Source: Uranotaenia lowii (Eukaryota; Arthropoda; Insecta; Diptera; Culicidae). Taken from it: DNA of 64,000 bases. The DNA lies in contig NC_073691.1 of assembly GCF_029784155.1 (NCBI RefSeq), forward strand, positions 123,256,714 to 123,320,713. Direction: 5' to 3'. Of the stretch, positions 22,319 to 33,929 are shown piece by piece. The position numbers were made by a program, and so were the translations under genes. The notes beneath the pieces were generated by a model. The model saw only the letters and a list, made by a program, of their open reading frames with translations. It was not told the origin of the DNA and searched no databases. How positions within the stretch are numbered: position 1 is the first letter of the stretch; each line of letters begins with the position of its first letter.

Positions 22319-24695
22319 ATCGAAGGGAATTAGTTCACCGTGGAATCGGTTTTACAGGACCTGTTCTCTATTCCAAACGTGTCCGGAAAACGCTATTGAA
22401 ACTGTCCGCACGCTCGTAGGCAAACCGAAATCAACAAAAACACGTTTTTCTCTGCCTGCGCGGCGGCCGGCGACTGACAGAAAGGATGAGAATGTGAGAG
22501 AACAAAACAAAAAGAGAAGCTGTGGTTATATCATATCGGAAGGGCATAGAAATTTAAAAGGTATATCTAGAGTTTGTTTTGATTAAGTCGTATCAGCACA
22601 TAACGTGTTTCGAGAAAATCGATGTTGAAGTTTCGTAACACATTTTTTATTCTAGTATTTAAAGTATAGTTCAGAAAAATCTACAAATTTAGTATGCGAA
22701 ACAAAATCAAGTGAGAAATATGCTACGGTATTCGTTATGAGCATCAGTTTAATTATTTGAGCAAACACCCGCATGAATCAGTATCATAAAACTACCGTTC
22801 CTGTAATCTTTTTCCCGAGACACCATCAAGATTACTCTAATAGTATTGGATTATAAATGAACGATTACATAAATAGTATTGGAATCGTTTGGACACACGT
22901 AACGATACAGTGAACGGGTCGTTAAGTAGAGTTATGATTAAATGAAGATTAATTTTTTTCGAACTATTCGATCATACGTGTTATCTTTTTTTAATGATCC
23001 ACCTATAAAACGATGACGATACAGCATATCCTCATTCAACGATAAAAAGATTTATGGGTTTTTGTTAATTTTACATAATTTTAATTCGATTTTCGGAAAC
23101 AAGGAAAAAGATTTTCTTCATTTCAATGCATTTATTTCATTTTAAATAAATGAGTAACATACTTTTCATCGTATCCTGATGGGCAGATATTTTCTGGATG
23201 TTGTTTGTAAGCGTATGCATTCATACCCATGGGTGTTGCTTGCATTGATCGTTTTTTCACCATCTCGAGGAAGTGGCCGCTTGATCGTTGGTACCATCAT
23301 GTGGCTGCCGGTTTTTTTGCTGCTGCTGCTGCTGCTACGGTAGTGCTGCTTCCCGCTGCTTTCGGTAGTAGCGTTCTTCCTCCGAACCTAGAACAATGTG
23401 CGAAAACCCACTGAAATCTTTCGCGGAACAAAATGAATTTTATGTGATTTAAATTACCTCTACGCTTGCCCTGTTGTGATCCTCGGCTTGAAATTGGATC
23501 CAAATTTCACAAAAATAACACTCTCCATACACACGAGACCTTTTAAATCTGACCGCGTGTTCTATGACAGCAGAAAAATTGGAGCGTGTTGCAAAAATAC
23601 GCAGCTTATCTTTAAAACCATTAATTGTATCTTTCAGAAATATTTTTTTATCATTTCGGCGCGTTGCAAAAATAATCAATTTGTTTTTCAGAATATTAAT
23701 CGTATCTTCCAGAAATAATATTTTATCCGTTCTAGCAACAGCACATCGAGCCAAGACGCATCTGGGAACGTTACTATTAATGTAATCAGAAAAGAATAAT
23801 TCGGAAGATTCATAGTATCATATTAACCTATGCGGGCAGTCACTTGCGACCATTTGCATCACACATCTGGCGCTAACGTCGTTTAGCATTTTTTTAAATT
23901 TTATCCAAAAACTTGATTCTATTTGTAACTTACTTCGCAATTTCCTGTTCAGATACCGAATTTAATACTAGCGGTAGCTGGAAGCAGCAGTGACATGTAA
24001 GAGTGTTCCCGCTCAGAGGCTTGCGGAATCAGGCTACTTGAGACTGTCCTGAAGGAAGAAGCATTCTCGAAAGTTGATTGTTCATCGCTGGTTACTATTT
24101 GGTGCTTCCGCTAAACCCAGGGAGTGCGGAACCACACCAAAGGTCCTAACTTATTTTGGCTGCCTCTGTAGTGAAAAAATGTAAGGTAAACATTTGCTCA
24201 GCCTAAAAGTAATGTTTATTCAACTTACCAGCAATAAATTTGAAACATTGTTTGCACTGATGAAGCAAAGAACAACTCTTCCCAACAAACATTTTTTGCT
24301 GAACAACCGCTGAAACATTGTTTAGTTCTAATTTTAAATCAGCTATCTTGCTGAAAGAAGGCAACCCAAATTCAGAGAGAAGCTGCTGTTCAGCCCTTAA
24401 ACATCGAGATCTGGAGAAATTAATCAGCGAAGATGACATGAAACCACATGAAACGTCAATTGACGGAGCAACAAAAAAAAACAAAAAGAATGTTGACGGA
24501 TGTATGTCCGATGTTTGCCAGCTAATTTTCCCCTCCCGTGTTATTTTTTCTTCATTTGAACTTGTCTCGAACTTTGAACCTACGACTTGTTGGTCTCATG
24601 CCGCAGAAGGCAGAACCAACCATGCATTCTGCGAAGGAACAGAAAAGTGTCGCTCTTAAGCGACCAAAATATTTCTCAACCAAGGTCAATTTCAT
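22319..24695. other. Intergenic region upstream of peng, no gene seen
   Basis: Nothing here has a recognisable domain. The first 200 bp should hold the peng promoter and 5' UTR; no TATA box is obvious. A (GCT)6 run lies at 23319-23336. The region 24200-24480 has repeated tgctgaacaa-type words typical of decayed MITEs. Frames running into the N block are artefacts. Confidence 0.5.
23583..23735 (+). repeat. Two-copy tandem repeat, about 76-bp unit
   Basis: Units at about 23583 and 23660 share gcgtgttgcaaaaata, ttaatygtatctt and cagaaataatattttat-type words. Open frames across it on both strands come from the duplication, not from a gene. Confidence 0.65.
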
Positions 24696-25195
24696 NNNNN
24701 NNNNNNNNNNNNNNNNNNNNNNNNNNNNNNNNNNNNNNNNNNNNNNNNNNNNNNNNNNNNNNNNNNNNNNNNNNNNNNNNNNNNNNNNNNNNNNNNNNNN
24801 NNNNNNNNNNNNNNNNNNNNNNNNNNNNNNNNNNNNNNNNNNNNNNNNNNNNNNNNNNNNNNNNNNNNNNNNNNNNNNNNNNNNNNNNNNNNNNNNNNNN
24901 NNNNNNNNNNNNNNNNNNNNNNNNNNNNNNNNNNNNNNNNNNNNNNNNNNNNNNNNNNNNNNNNNNNNNNNNNNNNNNNNNNNNNNNNNNNNNNNNNNNN
25001 NNNNNNNNNNNNNNNNNNNNNNNNNNNNNNNNNNNNNNNNNNNNNNNNNNNNNNNNNNNNNNNNNNNNNNNNNNNNNNNNNNNNNNNNNNNNNNNNNNNN
25101 NNNNNNNNNNNNNNNNNNNNNNNNNNNNNNNNNNNNNNNNNNNNNNNNNNNNNNNNNNNNNNNNNNNNNNNNNNNNNNNNNNNNNNNNNNNNNNN
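24696..25195. other. Assembly gap, exactly 500 N
   Basis: Placeholder of fixed length; true size unknown. Frames that span it are meaningless. Confidence 1.
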
Positions 25196-25371
25196 TTACA
25201 TTTTGACAGTTCGCCTGCGGGAGCTGTCAAACGCCAAGTCGTCGGTCGATCTTTCACCTGCGTAGCCACGTTCGGCATATTTTTCCATTCGCGTTTGCTG
25301 GTGCGAAAAATCGTATAATCTCGGTGTAAATTCGTTCAGCGACTCCAAAACACGGTCCACCGGAAGCGACG

Positions 25372-26195
25372 ATGAGTGAGACCATCGCGTGCACCCCGGA
25401 ATCGACACTGTTCGAACCTCCGCAGCTGCAATTCAACGAAGAAGGATGGGGTTTGTGCAGCTCGTTTTCTGTCTCGCCCCTTCGGCGACTGGCGGAGCTG
25501 GGTATGAATTAGTTTGACTTTAAGGATATTTTTCAACATTCTAGGTCCATGCGAGTTGCCGGACGCCTTCAGGGATATTCCCTATCAACCGTTCAGCAAG
25601 AGCGATCGTTTGGGAAAGATTTCCGACTGGACCGGAACGGCCCAAACGGACAAGAAGTACTCCAGTGAGTGTTTGCTTACGCGACTGACATAACCTCAAA
25701 ATGGTTGTCAGGAATTTTCTGTCCTATGTTTTCAAATGGGCCAATTGATGCATTGTATTTTGTTTTACAGATAAGTACGTGTCTCAATTCGGTGGTGGCA
25801 GTCAGTACGCGTACTACCATGAGGAGGATGAAACGACATTCCATCTGGTGGATAGCGCCAGGATTCAGAAGCCACCGCATCAGCGGGGTCGATTCCGTGG
25901 AAATATGAGAAACAACAGGTAATGGTTTTTTTTGTTTGAGAACGAATCAGATTCCACATAATTTTTTTTTTTCTTTCCTCAGGGGCCGTGGTCGTGGGTC
26001 TCGTGGAGGTGTTCAGGCCGGTGGAATGACAACGCTCAACAAAAACGCGAACAAGGGTCGGGATCAGCGCCGTGGAACGACCCGCAAGTGGGGCCACCGT
26101 TTGCCGCCACCCAAGAACCGTGACGCTTCCGTTGCGGTGCGTCCCGATTGGTCCATCATCGAAGAGATGGATTTCCCTCGGCTGTATAAGCTATC
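25372..26195 (+). CDS. eIF3d: Translation initiation factor eIF3 subunit d, N-terminal part
   Basis: Four exons (25372-25450, 25545-25664, 25771-25918, 25983-26195) with consistent GT-AG borders encode about the first 187 residues, then an N gap cuts the fourth exon. MSETI at the start, [69 protein letters not shown], an RG-rich stretch, and [16 protein letters not shown] follow the eIF3d order exactly. Full-length eIF3d is about 550 residues; the C-terminal cap-binding domain is absent here. eIF3d is a subunit of the eIF3 complex, which binds the 40S ribosome, and can bind the mRNA cap of selected transcripts. The start ATG lies in a GACGATGAGT context after about 175 bp of likely 5' UTR. 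Nothing beyond the second gap continues the gene, so truncation is an assembly effect rather than a pseudogene. Confidence 0.93.
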
Positions 26196-26695
26196 NNNNN
26201 NNNNNNNNNNNNNNNNNNNNNNNNNNNNNNNNNNNNNNNNNNNNNNNNNNNNNNNNNNNNNNNNNNNNNNNNNNNNNNNNNNNNNNNNNNNNNNNNNNNN
26301 NNNNNNNNNNNNNNNNNNNNNNNNNNNNNNNNNNNNNNNNNNNNNNNNNNNNNNNNNNNNNNNNNNNNNNNNNNNNNNNNNNNNNNNNNNNNNNNNNNNN
26401 NNNNNNNNNNNNNNNNNNNNNNNNNNNNNNNNNNNNNNNNNNNNNNNNNNNNNNNNNNNNNNNNNNNNNNNNNNNNNNNNNNNNNNNNNNNNNNNNNNNN
26501 NNNNNNNNNNNNNNNNNNNNNNNNNNNNNNNNNNNNNNNNNNNNNNNNNNNNNNNNNNNNNNNNNNNNNNNNNNNNNNNNNNNNNNNNNNNNNNNNNNNN
26601 NNNNNNNNNNNNNNNNNNNNNNNNNNNNNNNNNNNNNNNNNNNNNNNNNNNNNNNNNNNNNNNNNNNNNNNNNNNNNNNNNNNNNNNNNNNNNNN
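26196..26695. other. Assembly gap, exactly 500 N
   Basis: Fixed-length placeholder that interrupts eIF3d exon 4. Continuity with 26696 onward is doubtful. Confidence 1.
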
Positions 26696-26845
26696 TATGA
26701 CATAAATACATGGTGAAAGCTAATGAATTTCCCGGCGCGTGGGTGAAAAAAGTTTCCAAATCCGTCCACTAGGAGCGCCACAATGAGCAAAAGAATTTGT
26801 TCCAATATTAAATGAAGCAGACTTTATAAATTAAACATATGGTCT

Positions 26846-28410
26846 TTATACTTGATCGAACAAACCAGCATCCTTCAAGAACGAAAAAACGACCTCTGTC
26901 ATGGTTGGATCATTTCCTAGTGCCTTTCCTATATTCTTGGGGATATTATACGTCTGTCTAGCAACTTCGTATTGTGGGCATTCGTAAAAAACGTGCTCTA
27001 CCGACTGGTGTACATGACTGTACTGTACACTGGGTCCGGAAATCACTGCCACCGCTCATGTTGTCGGTTATCACTTTAGATACCCATGACTTTGTATCTT
27101 CTGCTGGGACAAGATTGGTATAGAATGCTTGCCGACGACCTGATCTTGCGAGTTCATCAGCTTTTTCGTTCTCAGGAATGCCAGAGTGACCTGGGATCCA
27201 GACAAAAGTTGTATTTGGTGGAGCTTCCAGTAAGATTTTCTGAAGCCATGGGTGCTTAACTGACTCTGATTCTAGAGCAGAAACCACACTGGCCGAATCT
27301 GTAAAGACGGCGATGGGACGATCTGAGGGTGTTGTTGCTGCGATAAGGGCTGCTGCTGCTTCTGCTGAGAAGACTTTACATTGGTCTGGGAGTCGATAAC
27401 AAGTGAAAAGGTCTGGTCCCGAGATACTATCCCGACCCTTCCTGATGCTAGTGAGCCCTCCGGGTAACGAACTGTGTGATTTGAGTACCGGATCCTGGTC
27501 AGTTCTATTACTGCTTTTTGGATAGCTGTTAGATTGGAGCCTGCTTTGAACTGCTTCTTGATTGTCAGGTCAATGAGTGTTTTAGGAAGGTTCCAGCCTC
27601 TGGTTCCACACCAATGGATACGCGGAAGCTTCTGGCCAGTGGATTTTCTAAGAAGGCGATCTGCCTCGGTCAGGAGGGACCCCTCCCCGTTCGATTCGGA
27701 TGTCCTCGAAGCAAAACCTAGTGCTCGGTGGCACACCGCTCTATTTATAAAGTGTCGGAATGGAAGTTTACCACTTTCCGCACAAGCCGCGTCGCAGGAA
27801 GTGGAAGGTAGAAGTCCTGATGTTGTCTTGGTTATAAGTAGGAGCTAGCTTTTTCAACAGGGTTTGGAAACCTAATACTGTTTACTCAAGGCAGTATGTA
27901 ATTCTGGAATTTACGATCGCATTTCCGATATTTAATCTTGATTCCCTGTTGCTGTTCACGTGTTGTCCAGCCAAAGTTTTTAAGATGTTGATACGGCTTC
28001 GACAGTCTTCCTTTATTTTATCAAAATGCGAAGCGAAGGATAGTTTTCTATCGATTATAATGCCGATTGTTTAAGTGATTTACGTCTTGGTACATTGGTT
28101 CCATTGATGGTAATTGGTGTATTAAGTATCCAGCAATGGTTTGAATTACACATGTGTGTGTATTCACTTTTGCTTGCTGATAGCTGGAAACCAACAAATG
28201 AGGCCCAACGAGCCACCCACGAGACAGCTTGGGCTAGTTTTCGTCGAATGGCCTTAACGGTGGCGCCAACAACCATCAAAAGCACGTCATCAGCGTAAAC
28301 AAATATACGCATTCCGCTGGGAAGGTTATCATTTTCACAAGAAATAGCGTCAGGGCCAGTACAGAGCCTTGAGGACACCAGTCTCTTCATCGAAACCATC
28401 CTAAGTTATA
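26846..28410 (-). pseudogene. I-clade-like LINE: reverse transcriptase end plus RNase H
   Basis: Reading leftward, CPQGSVLALTLFLV (reverse transcriptase) is followed after a frameshift by RIFVYADDVLLM, the YADD catalytic box. Next come SIDRKLSFASHFDKI and the thumb-like SRINILKTLAGQH, then a stop. After a frameshifted stretch an RNase H portion appears (ALESESVKHPW, FVWIPGHSGIPENEKADELA), and the tail has HVFYECPQYEVARQ. RNase H downstream of the RT is typical of I and related clades. The 5' half is missing and there are at least three frameshifts or stops, so it is a dead 5'-truncated insertion. Confidence 0.8.
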
Positions 28411-28757
28411 TTTTATGGAACTTTCAGAAAATCTCTGGCGATTTTTGTTGCTAATTCCGGCAGCAAAAACAACCAAAAAAAGTTATGGGAGGTGTTAAAA
28501 TTTAAGAATTTGAAATTTCCTTACAAAGCTTGCAGCGGTCTTATGCGCATATTACCCAATATGCCCCTACTGTTCGTTTTTCGGTCACTGTATCTTTCTT
28601 GTTAGCAACCGATTATTACAAAACTTATAGTTTTAGAAACCTTGTAATGGTTTCAAGAAAATATTCAACTACAAGACTTCATTTTTCCGTTATTTAAAAT
28701 CTGAGAAAAAAAATCGGAAAAACATGCTTCGGGAAAAAGGAAGCTATAGAATGCATA

Positions 28758-30063
28758 GGAAAGATACGGTCAAAATTTGATCAATATCAACTTAACGTAT
28801 TTCTTTCAATTTGGCATTTAAAAAACCTGAACATCCCTCATTTTGAAGGTGTGTGTGTGTGTGTGTGTAGAATGTTGCTCCTATTTTGATTTTGGTATTC
28901 ACTCTTCAGTTGTCAAAATGCCGTCCAAAGAAGAAGAGCAGCGTATCAAAATTTTGCTCGCGCATCGCGAAAATCCGAGCTACTCGCACGCAAAGCTGGC
29001 AAAATCGCTAAAAGTAGCCAAATCAACCGTTACGAATGTAGTTAAAGTGTTTGGGGAACGTTTGTCGACAGCCAGGAAGTCTGGATCGGGAAAAAATTGA
29101 AAACCGGAAGCCGCTGAGACAACAAAGAGAGTTGCCGGTAGTTTCAAGCGAAACCGTAACCTCTCTCTCCGAGATGCCGCAAATAAGCTGGGTGTATCGT
29201 CTACAACCGTGCATCGAGCCAAAAACGAGCCGGACTATCGACTTACAAGAAGGTAGTGACTCCAAATCGCGATGATAAACAAAATAAGACAGCCAAAGCG
29301 CGATCCCGGAGGCTGTACACGACGATGCTGACGAAGTTTAACTGCGTTGTAATGGACGACGAAACCTACGTCAAAGCCGACTACAAGCAGCTTCCGGGAC
29401 AGGAGTTTTATACGGCAAAAGGAAAGGGAAAGGTAGCAGATATTTTCAAGCACATGAAACTGTCAAAGTTCGCGAAGAAATATCTGGTTTGGCAAGCCAT
29501 CTGTACCTGTGGCTTGAAAAGCAGCATTTTCATAGCTTCTGGGACTGTCAACCAAGAAATATACGTGAAAGAGTGTTTGAATAAACGTCTGCTGTCTTTC
29601 CTGAAGAAACACGGTTGTTCCGTACTGCTTTGGCCGGATTTGGCATCTTGCCATTACGGTAAAAAGGCCATGGATTGGTACGCCGCCAACAACGTGCAGG
29701 TGGTTCCCAAGGACAAGAACCCTCCCAACACGCCAGAGCTCCGCCCAATTGAGAAATACCGGGCTATTGTCAGGTGGAACCTAAAGAAGACCAAAAAAAC
29801 GGCTAAGGACGATCAGCAGTTCAAGGCAAACTGGCTTTCAGCGGCGAAGAAGATGGACAAGGTGGCTGTACAAAATCTGATGGCAGGGCTTAAGCGTAAG
29901 GCCCGGCACTTCGGATTTGGAAAAGCGGAAGCCTAACTGAATATTTTTCCTGAATTTTATACTAATTAAACTTGAAAAAGAAATTTAATTTGATTTTTTA
30001 AATAAACGGTTTCACCGATTTACACGTGTTTTCCCTTGACCAAATTTTGATCGTATCTCCCTT
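28758..30063 (+). mobile_element. Nearly complete DD37E mariner (ITmD37E-type)
   Basis: Inverted ends GATACGGTCAAAATTTGATCAA (from 28763) and its near complement TTTGATCGTATC (to 30057) enclose a transposase of about 340 residues, with TA outside both ends. It begins at 28918 (MPSKEEEQRIKILLAHREN) with a helix-turn-helix region (LAKSLKVAKSTVTNVVKVFG). A frameshift or stop follows near 29095, and the catalytic domain (29256-29936) is intact and open: MDDETYVKAD, WPDLASCHYG, and PELRPIEKY with 37 residues between the second Asp and Glu. The protein would cut and paste the element at TA sites. Two small frame errors (near 29095 and 29250) prevent expression. It differs from the copy at 5.6 kb by few changes, implying recent activity of the family. 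Confidence 0.88.
28849..28869 (+). repeat. (TG)n microsatellite in the mariner 5' UTR
   Basis: About ten TG units; the 5.6-kb copy has only about five at the same site. Confidence 0.9.
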
Positions 30064-30309
30064 TAGTATCGCAGCGTTTATGTATCTAATTATTTGTATT
30101 TCGGGAGAGTGCAAAATGAAAATCATGCGTTAATAAATTCAAAATCCAGTACAAAGTTGAATTACTGTCTAAGAAAATCTAAAAAAATGTGTTCAAGAAA
30201 ACATGTACCGTTAAAAACTCGTCAAAAATTTAGTGTTTCGTATTTTAACAATCTAAAAATGCGAAAATGTGGCAATTTACGTCAATATTAATCTGGTCTG
30301 GCCTTTTAA

Positions 30310-30464
30310 CAGGGGTATGTCTTTTGGCATTGATAAACAATAAATTCAATTGACACCATTGCGCTAAGTATTGCATGAAAAGTAGTCATGCAATACCTCG
30401 CAAGGCACTCAGCAGTGGTGTCTATTGAATTGATTGTTTATCAATGCCAAAAGACATACCTCTG
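30310..30464. mobile_element. 155-bp MITE, about 50-bp inverted arms
   Basis: Ends CAGGGGTATGTCTTTTGGCA and (inverted) CAGAGGTATGTCTTTTGGCA, extending through attgataaacaat and caattgacaccatt. A short, single-ended relative sits at 50939-50970. Confidence 0.85.
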
Positions 30465-30489
30465 CTGAACAGCTTATAACTTTTTTGTC

Positions 30490-30790
30490 TAATAAGATAC
30501 GAAATTACGGTCTTCGACAAAGTTGTTCAGCGGAAAATTTCCTTTTAAAAATTTATAAATTGGCACAAAAACCATTAGCAGGCTCGGTTGCACAAAAGAA
30601 ACAAAACTGATGATGATTTTTCAGTACAAAATATATTTTTCCATTCAAACCTAAAAGTTCAAATTTACTCATGTAACGTTACTAAAAAATTATGCAAAAA
30701 ATCATGGATGAGTTTTTAACCAAAACGAAACATTTAAGATCCCAGGGTTTGAGAAATTCGAAAATGAACCCAAATCGACTCAGTCGAACG
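30490..30790 (+). repeat. Single arm of the foldback family seen at 50.6-51.3 kb
   Basis: Matches the right arm at 50975-51260 (gttgttcagcgg, ttataaattggcacaaaa, cctaaaagttcaaat, cccagggttt, caaatcgactca). The opposite arm is missing here, replaced by the 155-bp MITE and other sequence. Confidence 0.7.
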
Positions 30791-32503
30791 CGCAATCGCT
30801 CGAAGCAGACCGTCACTGTTCTACAGTTTTTTTCAATTTTTTTTTCTTAGACTTTGAGTAACGGAAAACTGAAGTTTTGTAGCTGAATATTATCTGGAAA
30901 ACATATCTGAGCTATATTGCGAGGTTACCAAAACTATAAATTCTGTATAAATTGGTTGAACAACAAGAGCGATATAGTGGTTTAAGTCAAGAGTTTCAAA
31001 TTGACACTCCAAGAACTCTTACGGGTAAAAATTTCTGGAACGGATGAAGCTTTAATAACAGAAAAACAGGTAGAAAAATTCCCTAATCTACAAAACGATG
31101 GAAATTATAATGTGTGTGCTCAAATGATAAAAAATAGAGTAAATAGTTATATCAAAACTACGTCCAGAATAAAACCTAGCTCAACTTGGCAACATAGTCG
31201 TGAAATGTAAATAGAAAAAAGTGCATCAGCACGTCCTTATTTATGTATTGAAAGTACCCTCACGGAAACTACCCAACCCAGAAAAGCAGGGCAGGTGGTA
31301 AAATCTGTGTACTGGTACGCGGATTAGAGCGGGCCGCGTTCATGTGTAATACCTTCCGTATAGATGGGGTAAGTGGTGATTTGTTGGCTATGGAAAATAA
31401 ATAAAACGTCCCTCGGATCTCATCTTCTTTGGCACAGTGCATGTTTATTCAAATCGTTCCGCAACCCTCCTTGTGTGGTGGGTCCAAAATACGGAACATT
31501 GGCAAAGGGGCTTCTTTAAGAGTATTTCTTTTTATGTAGAGTATAATTTTTGAACGTAAAATCGACTGACTGAATATAGGGCGCTTAGCTTGTGACGTTG
31601 ACAGTGACCCACTGTCCTTCGAAAAAAAAGCGCCGTCTGATTTTCATCGTCCGAGCGGGACTCCTGGCTACCCCGAAACGTGAGGCAAAAGGGCAACATT
31701 TTACATTGACGTCATTGGTCGAGTGACGGACGGGCCAGAGCTAGCTAATTCGTAAACTAGAGCCGATGGATATCTTTCCGGCGGCGGCAGAGCGCATTAT
31801 CCTATGGAAATCGGCGTTCCACTAAGCTAAGCATAGTTACGAATATATTAGAACGAAAACGCGGAGCCAACCGTGGCGCTTTACTTGACAGGTTCTAGCC
31901 AAAATTCGAGCAAGTGTCACGCAGATTAATGAACTATGAAATCGATTAAGAAATATATTAAATTTATTGATAAACATATGAAAAAATAGCTAAATTGAAA
32001 ATCATTATCATTGTTTTGAAGGTAAGGATAAAAATGTACACTTGTTTAGAATAAAACATTTGAATAGATTAATCTAGCTTATTTTCAATATAGCTGAATG
32101 TTCTTTGGAACATCTGAGAAGTTTTGTATATTATTAAAAATATTTTTTTTCATTCCATTGAAGTCATTCAAAGGTTTTTTTAACTAAACAGTTGAGGAAT
32201 GAAAATGTTATGGCCAGTCATTTGAACAATTTATCTAAAATCTAAATGATTTCTTGTCACCCTAACCTGATTCGCTTCAGTACCGCCATCTGATAAAAAT
32301 AAAAATGGTTTTTAATAAATACGACAGATGGCAGATTTGTATCTCTCTAGCGGAAAACTACGCAGGAGGTGCTTAAAGAGATCCATTGAGCCGGCCGCTT
32401 TTCCAGGTGTCTCGGATTTTTTTTTTTTTTGATTTTTTTTTTAAGCATGTGTTTTAGACTGTCCCAAATTTGTATGGAAAATTTCAAACTTGTGAAATGT
32501 TTT
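30791..32503. other. Spacer with one coding-like patch
   Basis: 30960-31210 (+) reads like eroded coding sequence: QQERYSGLSQEFQIDTPRT, a frameshift, then TDEALITEKQVEKFPNLQN and a stop at 31210. I recognise no family. 31560-31910 is GC-richer than its surroundings (gccgcgttc and gtgacggacgggcc words lie nearby) and also unassigned. The rest is AT-rich. Confidence 0.35.
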
Positions 32504-33389
32504 GCGCTGCAGGCTAAAATTGATCCTATGCTTAGTACAAGATCTCATGCCAAATTTGGGCCAGATCGGATCACGGGAAAGGGTCGCTCAACGAATCTGA
32601 AATTTGTATGGGATTTTGAGACATTTTGCTAGGGAGAAACATGAAAATCCAGTTTTTCATCAACAACTTTGGTCCCCTTCGGCCGATTTTTTTTGAATAC
32701 GGGCTTTCTTAAAGTCCAAACTATGACAAATATTTCATCCGAAGACTTCATTTCAATTCGAGTTAAGATAAAAAAGTTATAAGGCTTCAAAACTGGGCTT
32801 ACTTTTTTCAGGGGCATATTCATCACTGTTAATACTGCGTCAAAATGTCCGAATATCATCCTTAAAAAAGATAGCCCATTTTCGAAGTTTAATAACTATT
32901 TTATCCTAACTCAAATCGAAATGCAGTCTTCGGATGAAATATTTGTCATAGTTTAGGCACTGATTATACTGACCGGACACTTAGAACAAAAATTCGATCA
33001 TTTTCTGGCTAATTTTTTTCGTCAAATTTAGCAGATTCGCAATACCGCCGGTAGGTGGCGAACCTACAATTTTGCCGATTCAAACGCCCAGTAGGAAATT
33101 TTTTTTCGAAAGTTGGTTGGCAATTTCTAACTGGGATAACATTTCTTCAAATCGAACGATGCGCACTCTGGAATCGATATTGCGTACTGTTGGAAAAATT
33201 ATCCAACAAACGAAATCGAGTGTCCAGACAGTATGGTCAGTGGTTTAGGCTTCAAGAAATACCGAATTCAAAAGAAATTGACCGAAGGGGACCACAGTTA
33301 TTGAAGAAAAACTGCATCTTCATGTTTCTGGCCCAAATTTGCAATAAAATCTTGTACTAGACCTAGGATCAATTTTAGCCTGCAGCGCA
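32504..33389. mobile_element. Foldback element interrupted by a MITE
   Basis: The outer palindrome is gcgctgcaggctaaaattgat and its inverse at 33370-33389; arms continue inward (aagatctcatgccaaatttgggcc; ggtccccttcggcc). The left arm folds again on itself around 32700-32945. The right part is interrupted by a MITE at 32969-33231. Non-coding. Confidence 0.7.
32969..33231. mobile_element. TA-flanked MITE, copy 1
   Basis: Ends CTGACCGGACACTTAG and (inverted) CTGTCTGGACACTCG. TA lies on both sides. A second copy is at 59286-59568, sharing gaaagttggttggcaa, atcgatattgcgtactg and aaatcgagtgtcc. Confidence 0.8.
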
Positions 33390-33929
33390 TTACTTTTTCA
33401 AAAGTCGGGTCATGTGGGGCACTCTTATATGTATATCCTGCTGCCCTTAGTTCCTTTTCTGCATAGTTTAAATAATCCATAGCCTCGATTTCATGGAACT
33501 CCTATATTTTTCTTCGTGTATTTCTCCAAGATAGCTCAATATTGGATTACAGTCTGATTTGTTGGTGAGGCTTGTGTGAAAGTTTCATGAAAAATATCAT
33601 CGCAAAAAATTAACATATATTCCAACTACCGAATAATTTGAAAGTTCAATCATGGCAAATGGGACAGTTGAATTTTTAAATCAATGAAGTTTAGGATGAA
33701 AATATCCTATATTTTAATTAAATGGCTTAAAGGTCAGTATTCTGTAGTTTTTTTCTTTTCTAAAAATCTGTGACGCCTTTTCACATAGATATTTTCGAAA
33801 GTATGAAGCTTGTGACACTTAGAATCGGATCACATACCATTTCCGATATCTCCATGAAGAAATAACGTACAAAATTGTTGAAAATATGTTTTTGTGGGTT
33901 TTTATTGCACAGTTTGGAAATAAACCGTG
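33390..33929. other. AT-rich spacer, nothing recognised
   Basis: No open frame with a known domain and no internal repeat that I can support. Confidence 0.5.

Noticed and set aside
21891..22586. Plus-strand 231-residue frame opposite peng exon 1
   Set aside because: Shadow of a Lys-rich coding exon, which reads as Phe/Leu-rich on the other strand.
24538..25318. Long frames on both strands spanning the first N block
   Set aside because: They are open only because N is untranslated; the real sequence on both sides has no domain.
25936..26805. Frames running into and out of the second N block
   Set aside because: Only the plus frame that continues eIF3d exon 4 is real; the others are artefacts of N.
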